64,000 nt of DNA from Clostridiaceae bacterium Marseille-Q4149. GTDB lineage: Bacteria > Bacillota > Clostridia > Oscillospirales > Oscillospiraceae. Positions within the stretch are counted from its first letter, which is position 1; the number at the start of each line of letters is the position of its first letter. Under the pieces are notes generated by a model, which did no database searches, had not been told where the DNA came from, and saw only the letters and a program-made list of their open reading frames with translations. Shown piece after piece: positions 50,034 to 59,269 of this stretch. Where the stretch lies: assembly GCA_018228685.1 (NCBI GenBank), contig CP073691.1, forward strand, positions 2,542,001 through 2,606,000, written 5' to 3'. The translations under genes were made by a program, and so were the position numbers.

Positions 50034-51764
50034 ATGGACAAAGTGACAGGATATGTGACCGGAGTGAACGGGAATCTGGTGGCAGCCACCTTTTCCGGCT
50101 CCGTCCGAAAGAATGAAGTGGGCTATGTCCTGGTGGGCGATGACCGGCTCAAGGGCGAGGTCATCCGCGTCAACGGCGACACGGCCAGCATGCAGATCTA
50201 TGAAATGACCAACGGCATCCAGGTGGGCGACAAGGTGGAGCTTTCCGGCGAGCTGATGAGCGTGGAGCTGGGCCCGGGCCTGCTGACCCAGGTGTTCGAC
50301 GGTCTGCAGAACCCCCTGCCGGAGCTGGCGCAGCAGTGCGGCTTCTTCCTGCAGCGGGGCGTGTATCTGGATCCCATCCCCAACAAGGACTGGGAGTTTA
50401 CCCCCCTGGTGAAGCCCGGTGACCACGTCACCGCAGGCGACGCCGTGGGCAGCGTGCCCGAGGGGCTGTTCACCCACCTGATCATGGTGCCCTTCGGCCT
50501 GAAGGACGAAGGATGGCGGGTGAAATCCGTCCGGGAAAAGGGCGTGTACAACGTCCGGGACACCGTGGCGGTGCTGGAAAACGACAACGGCGAGGAGAAG
50601 GAGCTGACCATGGTGTTCTCCTGGCCCGTGAAGCAGCCCATCCGCTGCTATGAGGAGCGTCTGCGCCCGGATGAGACCCTGGTGACCAAGCTCCGCTCCA
50701 TCGATACCTTCCTGCCGGTGGCCAAGGGCGGCACCTTCTGCGTGCCCGGCCCCTTCGGCGCCGGCAAGACGGTGCTTCAGCACATGGAGGCCAAGAACGC
50801 CGATGTGGACATCGTCATCGTGGCCGCCTGCGGCGAGCGGGCCGGCGAGGTGGTGGAGGTGCTGAAGGAGTTCCCCGAGCTGGTGGACCCCCGCACCGGA
50901 CGCTCCCTGATGGAGCGCACCATCATCATCTGCAACACCTCCTCCATGCCCGTGGCTGCCCGTGAGGCGTCGGTGTACACCGCCGTCACCATGGCGGAGT
51001 ATTACCGCCAGATGGGTCTGGACGTGCTGCTGCTGGCGGATTCCACCAGCCGCTGGGCCCAGGCCATGCGTGAGATGAGCGGCCGTCTGGAGGAGATCCC
51101 CGGCGAGGAGGCCTTCCCCGCCTATCTGGAGTCCGTCATTGCCTCCTTCTATGAGCGGGCCGGTAAGGTCCGGCTGAAGAACGGCAAGATCGCCTCCGTC
51201 ACCATCGGCGGCACCGTGTCCCCCGCCGGCGGCAACTTCGAGGAGCCCGTGACCCAGGCCACCCTGAAGGTGGTGGGCGCGTTCCACGGTCTGTCCCGCG
51301 AGCGGTCCGACGCCCGCAAATACCCCGCCATCCACCCCATCGACTCCTGGTCCAAGTACCGGGGCGTGGTGGATATGGACCGGGTGGAGCAGGCCCGCAG
51401 CATCCTCAAGCGCAGCAACGAGATCAACCAGATGATGAAGGTCATCGGCGAGGAGGGTACCTCCGCCGAGGACTATATCGTCTATCAGAAGGGCGAGCTG
51501 CTGGACGCGGTGTATCTGCAGCAGAACTCCTTCGATCCCATCGACGCGGCCTGCGATCCCGACCGTCAGATCCACGAGTTCAACGTGCTGTATGACGTGC
51601 TGACCCGGGATTTCGCACTCAGCGACAAAAAAGAGATCCGCGCCTTCTTCAACCAGGTCCGGCAGGAGTTCCTGGACTGGCACAACACCGTGTTCCGCAC
51701 CCCGGAATTTGAGGCCCAGGAAAAGCGGCTCAAGGACTTTTACCTGAGCAAGGCAGCGGGTTGA
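50034..51764 (+). CDS. ntpA: V-type ATPase catalytic subunit A
   Basis: The catalytic ATP-binding subunit, 576 residues. The P-loop is GPFGAGKT at about 239-246, followed by the catalytic glutamate region [18 protein letters not shown] and [27 protein letters not shown]. The bulge domain insertion typical of A subunits lies before the P-loop. It forms the A3B3 ring with the next product. AACAGGAGAATCAAA precedes the ATG. Confidence 0.96.
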   Translation: MDKVTGYVTGVNGNLVAATFSGSVRKNEVGYVLVGDDRLKGEVIRVNGDTASMQIYEMTNGIQVGDKVELSGELMSVELGPGLLTQVFDGLQNPLPELAQQCGFFLQRGVYLDPIPNKDWEFTPLVKPGDHVTAGDAVGSVPEGLFTHLIMVPFGLKDEGWRVKSVREKGVYNVRDTVAVLENDNGEEKELTMVFSWPVKQPIRCYEERLRPDETLVTKLRSIDTFLPVAKGGTFCVPGPFGAGKTVLQHMEAKNADVDIVIVAACGERAGEVVEVLKEFPELVDPRTGRSLMERTIIICNTSSMPVAAREASVYTAVTMAEYYRQMGLDVLLLADSTSRWAQAMREMSGRLEEIPGEEAFPAYLESVIASFYERAGKVRLKNGKIASVTIGGTVSPAGGNFEEPVTQATLKVVGAFHGLSRERSDARKYPAIHPIDSWSKYRGVVDMDRVEQARSILKRSNEINQMMKVIGEEGTSAEDYIVYQKGELLDAVYLQQNSFDPIDAACDPDRQIHEFNVLYDVLTRDFALSDKKEIRAFFNQVRQEFLDWHNTVFRTPEFEAQEKRLKDFYLSKAAG

Positions 51765-51777
51765 GAGGGGAGTCAAT

Positions 51778-53073
51778 ATGCAGAAAGTTTACACGAAAAT
51801 TGAGTCCATCGTGGGTAACGTGGTCACGGTCCGGGCCTCCGGCGTCCGCAACGGCGACCTGGCCCTGGTGGGCGACAGCTATGCCAACGTCATCAAGCTG
51901 GACAAGGACCTGGTAACGCTTCAGGTGTTCAGCGGCACCCAGGGCGTCAGCACCACGGACCCGGTCCGGTTCCTGGGCCGCCCCATGATGGTGTCCTTCT
52001 CCGACCACCTGCTGGGCCGCATCTTCGACGGCGCCGGTGTCCCCCGGGACAACGGCCCCGCCCTGACGGAGAACATGATCCCCATCGGCGGCCCCTCCGT
52101 GAACCCGTCCCGGCGTATCGTGCCCAACAAGCTGATCCGCACCGGTATCCCCATGATCGACGTGTTCAACACCCTGGTGGAAAGCCAGAAGCTGCCCATC
52201 TTCTCCGTGTCCGGCGAGCCGTATAACCAGCTGCTCTCCCGCATCGCCATGCAGGCCCAGGTGGACATCATCGTCCTGGGCGGCATGGGCCTGAAGTACG
52301 ACGACTATCTGTACTTCCGGGACACCCTGGAAAAGAGCGGCGCCATGGGCCGCACGGTGATGTTCATCCACACCGCCTCCGACCCCACCGTGGAATGCAC
52401 CCTGGTGCCGGATATGGCCCTGGCCGTGGCGGAGCAGTTCGCCCTGGCCGGCAAGCGGGTGCTGGTGCTGCTGACGGATATGACCAACTACGCCGACGCG
52501 CAGAAGGAAATGGCCATCACTATGGAACAGGTGCCCTCCAACCGGGGCTATCCGGGCGATCTGTACAGCTGCCTGGCCGCCCGCTATGAAAAGGCTGTGG
52601 ACTTCGAGGGCGCGGGCTCCATCACCATTCTGGGCGTCACCACCATGCCCGGCGACGACGTGACCCATCCGGTGCCCGACAACACCGGCTATATCACCGA
52701 GGGCCAGTATTACCTGAAAAACGGTCACATCGAGCCCTTCGGCTCCCTGTCCCGTCTGAAGCAGAATGTCAACGACAAGACCAGAAGCGACCACCGGGCC
52801 CTGATGGACGGCATGATCCGGCTGTACAGCGCCTATAAGGAGAGCCTGGAAAAAAAGTCCATGGGCTTCATGATGTCCGAGTGGGACGAAAAGCTGCTGA
52901 AATACGGCCACCTGTTTGAAACGAAGCTGATGGACCTGAGCGTGAATATCCCGCTGGAGGAGGCGCTGGACCTGGGCTGGGAGATCCTGGCCGAGTGCTT
53001 CGAGCCCAATGAAACCGGCCTGAAAACGAGCCTCATCCAGGAGAGATGGCCCAAGCGGTCCGCCGTGGAATGA
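51778..53073 (+). CDS. ntpB: V-type ATPase non-catalytic subunit B
   Basis: The regulatory nucleotide-binding-fold subunit, 431 residues. It lacks a P-loop; the equivalent region reads [19 protein letters not shown]. Family landmarks are [47 protein letters not shown], and [27 protein letters not shown] precedes the ATG, 13 bases from the end of subunit A. Confidence 0.96.
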   Translation: MQKVYTKIESIVGNVVTVRASGVRNGDLALVGDSYANVIKLDKDLVTLQVFSGTQGVSTTDPVRFLGRPMMVSFSDHLLGRIFDGAGVPRDNGPALTENMIPIGGPSVNPSRRIVPNKLIRTGIPMIDVFNTLVESQKLPIFSVSGEPYNQLLSRIAMQAQVDIIVLGGMGLKYDDYLYFRDTLEKSGAMGRTVMFIHTASDPTVECTLVPDMALAVAEQFALAGKRVLVLLTDMTNYADAQKEMAITMEQVPSNRGYPGDLYSCLAARYEKAVDFEGAGSITILGVTTMPGDDVTHPVPDNTGYITEGQYYLKNGHIEPFGSLSRLKQNVNDKTRSDHRALMDGMIRLYSAYKESLEKKSMGFMMSEWDEKLLKYGHLFETKLMDLSVNIPLEEALDLGWEILAECFEPNETGLKTSLIQERWPKRSAVE

Positions 53074-53083
53074 GGGTGCGCCT

Positions 53084-53698
53084 ATGGCTGTCAAACTTAC
53101 CAAAAATGAATTGAAGGTGCAGAAGGACCGCCTGAAGCAGTTCCAGCGGTATCTGCCCACCCTCCAGCTGAAAAAGCAGCAGCTGCAATCCGTGGTGATG
53201 CAGGTAACGGCCCAGCTGGAGCAGGTGGAGCAGCAGCGCCGGGCCGCCGTGGCGGGACTGGACGACTGGGTGGCCGTTTTCGCGGAAAACGACAGCTTCC
53301 CGGCGGACAAGCGCCTGGAGACCCTGATCCGCCCCCACCATGTGGTGTGCGGCGAGGAGAACATCGCCGGTGTCACCGTTCCGGTGTTCCAGGAGCTGAG
53401 CTTTGAGGAGATCCAATACGACGTGGCGGACTATCCCCTGTGGGTGGACACCGCCGCCGTGCGCCTGCGGGAGATCGCCCGGCTGGACGCTCTGGAAAAG
53501 ACCCTCCGCCGCCAGGTGGAGCTTCTGGAGCAGGAGCTGCGCTCCACGGCCCAGCGGGTGAACCTGTTTGAAAAGGTCAAGATCCCCGAGGCCAAGGAGA
53601 ACATCCGGGTCATCGGCATCTACCTGGGCGACCAGCAGACCTCCGCCGTGGTGCGGGGCAAGATCGCCAAGAAGAAGCTGCAGGAGGTGAGCGGATGA
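53084..53698 (+). CDS. ntpD: V-type ATPase central rotor subunit D
   Basis: A 204-residue, strongly helical protein that forms the central shaft turning inside A3B3. The start KLTKNELKVQKDRLKQFQRYLPTLQLKKQQL is the family N-terminal coiled coil, and LRRQVELLEQELRSTAQRVNLFEKVKIPEAKENI is the returning coil. The stop overlaps the ATG of subunit I by four bases. In other V-ATPases D works with subunit F, which has no counterpart in this operon. Confidence 0.94.
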   Translation: MAVKLTKNELKVQKDRLKQFQRYLPTLQLKKQQLQSVVMQVTAQLEQVEQQRRAAVAGLDDWVAVFAENDSFPADKRLETLIRPHHVVCGEENIAGVTVPVFQELSFEEIQYDVADYPLWVDTAAVRLREIARLDALEKTLRRQVELLEQELRSTAQRVNLFEKVKIPEAKENIRVIGIYLGDQQTSAVVRGKIAKKKLQEVSG

Positions 53699-55521
53699 TC
53701 GAAAAAATGAAGGTCGTCCACATTGTGGCGGCCGCATCGGAAAAAACCGCCCTGCTGGACCGGCTGCGGACCCTGGGCATCGTCCACTTCGCCGAAAAGG
53801 CCAGCGCCGACCAGCGGCATCTGGAGCGCTTTGCGCAGCTGTCCCGGATGGACATGGCCCTGCAGGAGTACGTCGGCCCGGGCCGGGAGACCGCGCCCAT
53901 GTCCGACAAGGACTTTGAGCCTTTTTATAAGGAGCTGGCCGACTGCCTGGAGCGCCGCAAGACCCTGCAGGAGAAGAAAACCGCCGCCGGTGCGGCGGCG
54001 GAGAAGCTGGCCGAGTGGGGCGACTTCTCCCCGGAGGAGCTGCGGGAGCTGAAGGACCAAGGCTTCGACATCCACGTCTACCGGACGGATAAAAAGACCA
54101 TGGCCGCCCTTGCGGCGGACCCGGACGTGCGTGTGATCCGGTTGGCCCCGGTGGGAAAGATGCCCACCCTGGCCTCCATCGGTCCCCTGCCGGGGACCTA
54201 CCCCGTCACCGAGTTCCCCATCCCCGATAAGGGTGCGGGTCAGCTGCGGCGTGAGCGGGACGACTGCGACCAGGGGCTTCGCAGCTGCCAGGCCTTCCTG
54301 ACCGAGGCCGCCAAGCACCTGCCCAGCATCCACGACCAGATGCTCAAGACCCAGAACGCCGCCGAGTACTCCTCCGTCAGCAACACGTCCCAGAGCCAGG
54401 ATGGCCTGGTGTGGCTCACCGGCTATATCCCGGAGGCGGAGGCGGAGGGCTTCAAGAAGGCCGCCGCCCAGGCCCACTGGGCCTGGGCTATGGAGGACCC
54501 CGCCGCCGATGACGACAAGGTCCCCACCAAGGTCAAGTACAACAAGGTCACCCGGCTGATGATCCCGGTGTTCGACATTCTGGGCGTGGTTCCCGGCTAC
54601 CGGGAGTATGACATTTCCTTCTGGTTTCTGGGCTTCTTCACCCTGTTCTTTGCCATGATCATCGGCGACGCCGGATACGGCTGCCTGTTCCTGCTGGCGG
54701 CGCTGGTCATGACCCTGAAAAGCAAGAAGGCGTCCACCGCGGTGCAGCTGCTGTGGCTGCTGTCCATTGCCACCATTGTGTGGGGCGCGCTGACAGGCAC
54801 CTGGTTCGGCCTGGAGCAGGCCATGGACGTGCCCTTGCTCCGGAGCCTGGTGATCCCCACCTTCGCCAACTATCCCGCCCACTTCGGTGTGGAATCCACC
54901 ACCCAGCAGAACACCATCATGAAGTTCTGCTTCATCCTGGGCACGGTGCAGCTGTCGCTGGCCTGCGTCATGAACATCCGCCGCAAGCTCCGGGAGAAGG
55001 ACCTGAGCTGGCTGGCGGACCTGGGCTGGCTGGCCGCCATCGACGCGCTGTATTTCGTGGTGCTGTACCTGGTCATCGGCCAGCAGGTGAATCTGATGCC
55101 TGTGGCCTGCGTGGTCATCGCGGGCTTCCTGCTGGTGGTGCTGTTCGGCGGTATGTCCCCGGACAAGAGCTTCGGCCAGGGCCTGAAGGCGGGCCTGGGC
55201 GACGCGTTCACGGTGTTCCTGAACACCATCAGCGCCTTCGGCAACATCATGAGCTACATCCGCCTGTTTGCCGTGGGCATGGCGTCTCTGGCCATCGCTC
55301 AGAGCTTCAACAACATGGCCCTGGGCTTCAAGGGCCCCTTGGTCATCGCCGCCATCCTGATCCTGCTGATCGGTCACGGGCTGAACATCGTCATGGGCCT
55401 GCTGTCTGTGGTGGTCCACGGCGTCCGCCTGAACCTGCTGGAGTTTTCCGGTCAGCTGGGTATGGAGTGGGCCGGTATTGCTTACGATCCCTTTAAAAAG
55501 CACGATAAAATCAAAAAATAA
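53695..55521 (+). CDS. ntpI: V-type ATPase membrane subunit I (a)
   Basis: The stator membrane subunit, 608 residues. The cytoplasmic N-terminal half (1-300) bears coiled coils; the C-terminal half has about seven to eight helices. The essential stator arginine is in IMSYIRLFAVGMASLAIAQ, and MEWAGIAYDPFKKH closes the protein. It forms the ion path against the K ring. Translation is coupled to subunit D through an ATGA overlap. Confidence 0.95.
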   Translation: MIEKMKVVHIVAAASEKTALLDRLRTLGIVHFAEKASADQRHLERFAQLSRMDMALQEYVGPGRETAPMSDKDFEPFYKELADCLERRKTLQEKKTAAGAAAEKLAEWGDFSPEELRELKDQGFDIHVYRTDKKTMAALAADPDVRVIRLAPVGKMPTLASIGPLPGTYPVTEFPIPDKGAGQLRRERDDCDQGLRSCQAFLTEAAKHLPSIHDQMLKTQNAAEYSSVSNTSQSQDGLVWLTGYIPEAEAEGFKKAAAQAHWAWAMEDPAADDDKVPTKVKYNKVTRLMIPVFDILGVVPGYREYDISFWFLGFFTLFFAMIIGDAGYGCLFLLAALVMTLKSKKASTAVQLLWLLSIATIVWGALTGTWFGLEQAMDVPLLRSLVIPTFANYPAHFGVESTTQQNTIMKFCFILGTVQLSLACVMNIRRKLREKDLSWLADLGWLAAIDALYFVVLYLVIGQQVNLMPVACVVIAGFLLVVLFGGMSPDKSFGQGLKAGLGDAFTVFLNTISAFGNIMSYIRLFAVGMASLAIAQSFNNMALGFKGPLVIAAILILLIGHGLNIVMGLLSVVVHGVRLNLLEFSGQLGMEWAGIAYDPFKKHDKIKK

Positions 55522-55539
55522 ACGGATAGGAGATCAACT

Positions 55540-55974
55540 ATGAATATCGAATTTATTGGTATGGCGTGCGCTCTGGGCCTGTCCGCCATGGGCTCTGCGT
55601 TTGGTTCCGGTTTTGCCGCTCAGGCCTCCGTGGGCGCGTGGAAAAAGTGCTACGCCAACGGCAAGCCCGCTCCCTTCATCATGGTGGCCTTCTCCGGCGC
55701 ACCTCTGACCCAGACCATCTATGGCTTCCTGCTGATGAACTTCATCCGCAGCGCCGTGGAGGGCGGCTGTGACGCGGCTCTGGCCATGTTCACCGGCATT
55801 TTCGCGGGCCTGGCCATCGGCCTGTCTGCCTTCTTCCAGGGCAAGGTTGCCGCCGCCTCCGCCGACGCTCTGGGCGAAACCGGAAAGGGCACGGCAAACT
55901 ACTTCATTGTCATCGGTATTATCGAAACGGTGGCACTGTTCACCCTGGTGTTCAGCCTGCTGCTGCTCCAGTAA
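55540..55974 (+). CDS. ntpK: V-type ATPase rotor ring subunit K (c), four-helix form
   Basis: A 144-residue proteolipid with two helical hairpins. Residues matching the Na+ site of Enterococcus hirae NtpK are all present: T57 and Q58 (APLTQTIYG), Q100 (FFQGK) and E129 (GIIETVALF), with the same 29-residue spacing between Gln and Glu. This predicts Na+ coupling. One carboxylate per four helices gives a low ion-to-ATP ratio, as in ATP-driven pumps. GATAGGAGATC precedes the ATG. It is the last gene before a strong terminator. Confidence 0.95.
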   Translation: MNIEFIGMACALGLSAMGSAFGSGFAAQASVGAWKKCYANGKPAPFIMVAFSGAPLTQTIYGFLLMNFIRSAVEGGCDAALAMFTGIFAGLAIGLSAFFQGKVAAASADALGETGKGTANYFIVIGIIETVALFTLVFSLLLLQ

Positions 55975-56015
55975 CCCCGCAAAAGCAAGGGGATCCGGTC
56001 CCCTGCCAGACAACG

Positions 56016-56052
56016 CAAAAACTTCCCCTGCCATAGGCAGGGGAAGTTTTTT
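56016..56052 (+). terminator. Terminator of the V-ATPase operon
   Basis: AAAAACTTCCCCTGCC, loop ATA, and the exact complement ending in T6. Confidence 0.93.
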
Positions 56053-56060
56053 GCTTATTA

Positions 56061-56091
56061 AAAAGGTCTCGCAGAGTTTGCCGCCCGCAGG
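56061..56091. repeat. Copy of a dispersed repeat shared with 60877-60906
   Basis: CTCGCAGAGTTTGCCGCCCG plus CAGG (24 bases) recurs exactly, in inverted orientation, downstream of miaB; AAAAG precedes it in both places. Here it lies between the V-ATPase terminator and the end of the P-type-ATPase-like gene. Confidence 0.75.
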
Positions 56092-56113
56092 TTTCGCGCA
56101 TTTTGGACAAGTA

Positions 56114-58279
56114 TTAGTAATACTTCACCAGCCCCGACAGCAGCAGGGTGGGGAGCAGCAGCAGAACCAGGAAGGCCAGCATGTACAGCGGCGACAGGGC
56201 GGCGAAATCGCCGGCGGTGGTCAGATAGTACGACAGCACCAGGCCGCACAGGCCGCCGATCCAGCTGAGGACGGTGGACCAGCGCACCGCCTGACACATC
56301 CGCTGGCTGCCGATGACGGTTTCCGCCATAGGCAGCAGGCCGTCCCGATAGATCAGGGCGTTGGGGGTCTCCCCGGGCTGGGCGGTCAGGTCCGCCAGGG
56401 CCAGCCGGGTGGCTACCCCCGGGTAAATGGGCCGGGCGTTCAGGCGGAATTTCCGCTTCAGCAGATTGGGGGTGATGTTGACGCCCCGGGTGGCCAGCAC
56501 CGGGGTCATCCGGTTCCGGCGCAGGGCCCGCAGGGCCCACTCCACGTTCCGGGAGGGCAGGTACTTCACCGCGAAGATGGCCGCCAGGCGGCCGTCCACC
56601 GTCATGAAAACACCGGTTTCCATTTTCAGGTCCCGGGGCAGGGCGATGCGGCGCTTTTTCATGAAATAGGCGCTGCCCATGGCCACCGTGGCCCCCCGGA
56701 CGGTGCAGTCGATGCCGCCATCCTCGTAATAGTGCAGGTCGTGGGCGTCGTAGCGGAAGCTGACCTGGCCGTCCATCAGCTGCAGCAGCAGGGGCGTCAG
56801 CTGGCTTCCGGCGGCCCGGCACAGGGCCTCGGCATAGGCCAGGGCCTCGCCGATCTCCTGATCGTATACCTTCAGGCCGTTAAGCTCCACCGTACCCAGG
56901 GCGGCGGAGGGCTCGTTCTTCTCCTTGCCGCGCAGGGACAGGACCCCGGCCGGGAACAGGTCCTCGTCCGTGACCACCACCCGGCGGGCGGCGGTAATGG
57001 CCCGGGCCCCCCTCCAGCCCGCCACGGCGCAGCCGCTTTTGTGCAGGCGGCGGCACAGCAGGGACAGGGGCAGCGTCCCGGACAGGGGCAGGGACAGGGG
57101 TACCGTGGCCGACAGCAGCGCCGACCACAGCCAGAGGAAGCGGTTCATCTGGTGCCCGCTGAGGGCTGCCACCAGGGCCAGCACCGTGGCCAGGGCCAGG
57201 TACAGCGGCGTCAGAATGGGCTGCCACCGGGCGGCGGGGTCCGGGGACTGCCACATGCGGTAAAAGCCCTCCAGCCGCCCCTGCTGCTTGCAGGCTCCGG
57301 CGGCGGTGACGGAGGCCACATACGGCGGCGTGCCACCCAGCTGGGCCAGGCGGAAGCTGTCATACCGGGCCCGGGCGGCGCGATATTGGCCGCAGGCGCA
57401 CAGATACAGCAACGCCGCCGCCGGGGCGGCAAAGGGCAGGTTCGGGCATTGCCCCAGAAACAGGCACTGGGCGCTGTCCGCCAGGGCTGCCAGGCCGCAC
57501 ACCAGAGCCGCCGCCGGGGCGGTGACGCGCCCATGGCCCAGGCTCTCCCCTGCCTCGTGCCACAGCCGGGTGCTCAGCAGCAGGCACAGGGCCAGCAGCC
57601 CCGCCGGTATGCCGCAGCGCAGCCAGACGTGGTCATACCACCCCTGGGACAGCAGATCCAGCCCGTCGATGACGGCCACGGCTATGGCCAGCAGGGTGGG
57701 CGCCGTCAGCAGCAGACGCTGCCGGTGCAGCCGGGCGCACTGCCACTTCTGCTCCCGGGCGGCGTCGTCCATGGTGGGCTCCGGCTCCGGCGGCTCCTCC
57801 GGGGCGTCGTCCGGGTTTTCCAGGTCCCGGGCGGGGATGCGGTCCCGAACCCACTGGGCGGCGGCGGACAGGCGCTCCCTCAAAGGCACCCGCTCCGGCA
57901 GGACGCCGTCCTCGTCGTCCTCCTCCGGAACGGCCCGGGGCTCGTCCGGGTCCTCCTGCCGCTGCCGGAAGCGGCGGCGCAGCCGGTCCAGGGGGTTCTC
58001 CCGGGGCGGTTCGTCGTCCGGACGATACTCCGGCTCCGGAACAGGCTCCGGTTCCGGTTCGGGTTCTGGTTGTGGTTCTTGTTCCGGCTCTTGTTCCGGT
58101 TCGGGGGCCGGCTCCGGCTCAGGCTCCGGTTCGGAGACCGGTTCGGGTTCGGGGATGGGCTCCGGTTCGGGGGCCGGCTCCGGCTCCCTTCGGGACCCAC
58201 CCGAGCCGAATTCGTCCAGAATGTCGTCTATGGTGAAGTCCATCTCCGGCGGCGTGGGCCGCATGTCTTCGTTACGCAT
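56114..58279 (-). CDS. P-type-ATPase-like membrane protein with degenerate catalytic loop and Glu-Pro-rich N-terminus
   Basis: A 721-residue protein. It starts with [15 protein letters not shown], then an EP-repeat stretch (32-84) and further acidic residues to about 170. Several hydrophobic segments follow. Residues 395-450 align in layout with a P-type ATPase from TM4 to the phosphorylation site: [34 protein letters not shown], then [12 protein letters not shown] where DKTGTLT is expected, so only Asp438 remains. Later [19 protein letters not shown] and [16 protein letters not shown] resemble the hinge and P-domain end, and two more helix pairs close it. Transport activity is doubtful. The gene follows rlmB by 15 bases. 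Confidence 0.75.
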   Translation of the reverse strand: MRNEDMRPTPPEMDFTIDDILDEFGSGGSRREPEPAPEPEPIPEPEPVSEPEPEPEPAPEPEQEPEQEPQPEPEPEPEPVPEPEYRPDDEPPRENPLDRLRRRFRQRQEDPDEPRAVPEEDDEDGVLPERVPLRERLSAAAQWVRDRIPARDLENPDDAPEEPPEPEPTMDDAAREQKWQCARLHRQRLLLTAPTLLAIAVAVIDGLDLLSQGWYDHVWLRCGIPAGLLALCLLLSTRLWHEAGESLGHGRVTAPAAALVCGLAALADSAQCLFLGQCPNLPFAAPAAALLYLCACGQYRAARARYDSFRLAQLGGTPPYVASVTAAGACKQQGRLEGFYRMWQSPDPAARWQPILTPLYLALATVLALVAALSGHQMNRFLWLWSALLSATVPLSLPLSGTLPLSLLCRRLHKSGCAVAGWRGARAITAARRVVVTDEDLFPAGVLSLRGKEKNEPSAALGTVELNGLKVYDQEIGEALAYAEALCRAAGSQLTPLLLQLMDGQVSFRYDAHDLHYYEDGGIDCTVRGATVAMGSAYFMKKRRIALPRDLKMETGVFMTVDGRLAAIFAVKYLPSRNVEWALRALRRNRMTPVLATRGVNITPNLLKRKFRLNARPIYPGVATRLALADLTAQPGETPNALIYRDGLLPMAETVIGSQRMCQAVRWSTVLSWIGGLCGLVLSYYLTTAGDFAALSPLYMLAFLVLLLLPTLLLSGLVKYY

Positions 58280-58294
58280 GGTGATCCCTCGTTG

Positions 58295-59071
58295 TTATCC
58301 CCGGCGCTGGCGCACGGCCTCATACAGCAGGATGGCGGCGGCCGCCGACGCGTTCAGGGAGGAAATATGCCCCTTCATGGGGATGCTGACCAGGAAATCG
58401 CAGTTTTCCGCCACCAGGCGGCTCATGCCATCTCCCTCGGAGCCGATGACAATGGCCGCCGGGCCCTTGAGATCGGCGCTGTACAGGTTGGTGGAGGCTC
58501 CGGCGGCGGTGCCGAAGATCCAGACCCCCTGTTTTTTCAGGTCCTTCAGGACGGAGGTCAGGTTGGCCACCCGGGCCACCGGCAGATAGCTGACAGCCCC
58601 GGCGGAGGTTTTCCCCACGATGGCGGTGAGCCCGGCGGAGCGGCGCTTGGGGATGATGAGCCCGTGGGCCCCGGCGCACTCGGCGGTGCGGAGGATGGCC
58701 CCCAGGTTGTGGGGGTCGGATATCTCGTCGCACACCACCAGCAGAGGCGGCTCCCCCTTGGCGGCGGCGGCATCCAGGATGCTCTGGACGCTGACGTATT
58801 CCCGGACGGCGGCCAGGGCGATGACCCCCTGGTGGGAGTGGGTGCGGCTCATGGCGTCCAGCTTCCGCCGGTCCGCCTCCACCACCACCACACCGGCCTC
58901 CCGGGCCCGGGAGGCGATATGGCCCAGGGTCTTGTCCGTCTCGCCCTTGGCCAGATAGATCTTGTCAATGGCCGTTCCGGCCCGCAGGGCCTCGATCACA
59001 GCGTTGCGGCCCTCGATGAGGCCGTCGGCCTCCGCCTGGGGGGCGGGCCATCTGGTTTCGTTGTCTCTCAT
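58295..59071 (-). CDS. rlmB: 23S rRNA (guanosine2251-2'-O)-methyltransferase RlmB
   Basis: A SpoU-class methyltransferase, 258 residues. An N-terminal substrate-binding domain (GLIEGRNAVIEALRAGTAIDKIYLAKG) is followed by the knotted SPOUT fold with motifs EISDPHNLGAILRTAECAGAHGLI, IVIGSEGDGMSRLV and IPMKGHISSLNASAAAAILLYEA. The start at 59071 gives a normal N-terminus; the frame is open to 59161 but through promoter-like sequence. It is transcribed with the P-type-ATPase-like gene. A related TrmH-type target cannot be wholly excluded. Confidence 0.92.
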   Translation of the reverse strand: MRDNETRWPAPQAEADGLIEGRNAVIEALRAGTAIDKIYLAKGETDKTLGHIASRAREAGVVVVEADRRKLDAMSRTHSHQGVIALAAVREYVSVQSILDAAAAKGEPPLLVVCDEISDPHNLGAILRTAECAGAHGLIIPKRRSAGLTAIVGKTSAGAVSYLPVARVANLTSVLKDLKKQGVWIFGTAAGASTNLYSADLKGPAAIVIGSEGDGMSRLVAENCDFLVSIPMKGHISSLNASAAAAILLYEAVRQRRG

Positions 59072-59179
59072 GGTGCGATGTCCTCGTTTTTTCGATATTT
59101 TATCCAGTATACCATATTCCATGGACAAGATAAAGCGCCCGGGACACAAATTTTTCGCCATTTTTCCCGGCGGGCTTTC

Positions 59180-59208
59180 TTGTATCAGGCCGGAAAATGT
59201 GGTATGAT
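59180..59208 (+). promoter_or_regulatory. miaB promoter
   Basis: TTGTAT (59180-59185), 17 bases, TATGAT (59203-59208), about 62 bases before the chosen start. Confidence 0.65.
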
Positions 59209-59269
59209 AAATTATTAAATTAGGGAAGTGCCGCCTTTTTCACGACACGGGGCGGCTGGGAGGTTTCCA

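Noticed and set aside
58037..58190. Tandem DNA repeat of GGTTCCGGCTCC type
   Set aside because: It is simply the coding sequence of the Glu-Pro repeat in the P-type-ATPase-like protein, not a CRISPR or intergenic repeat.
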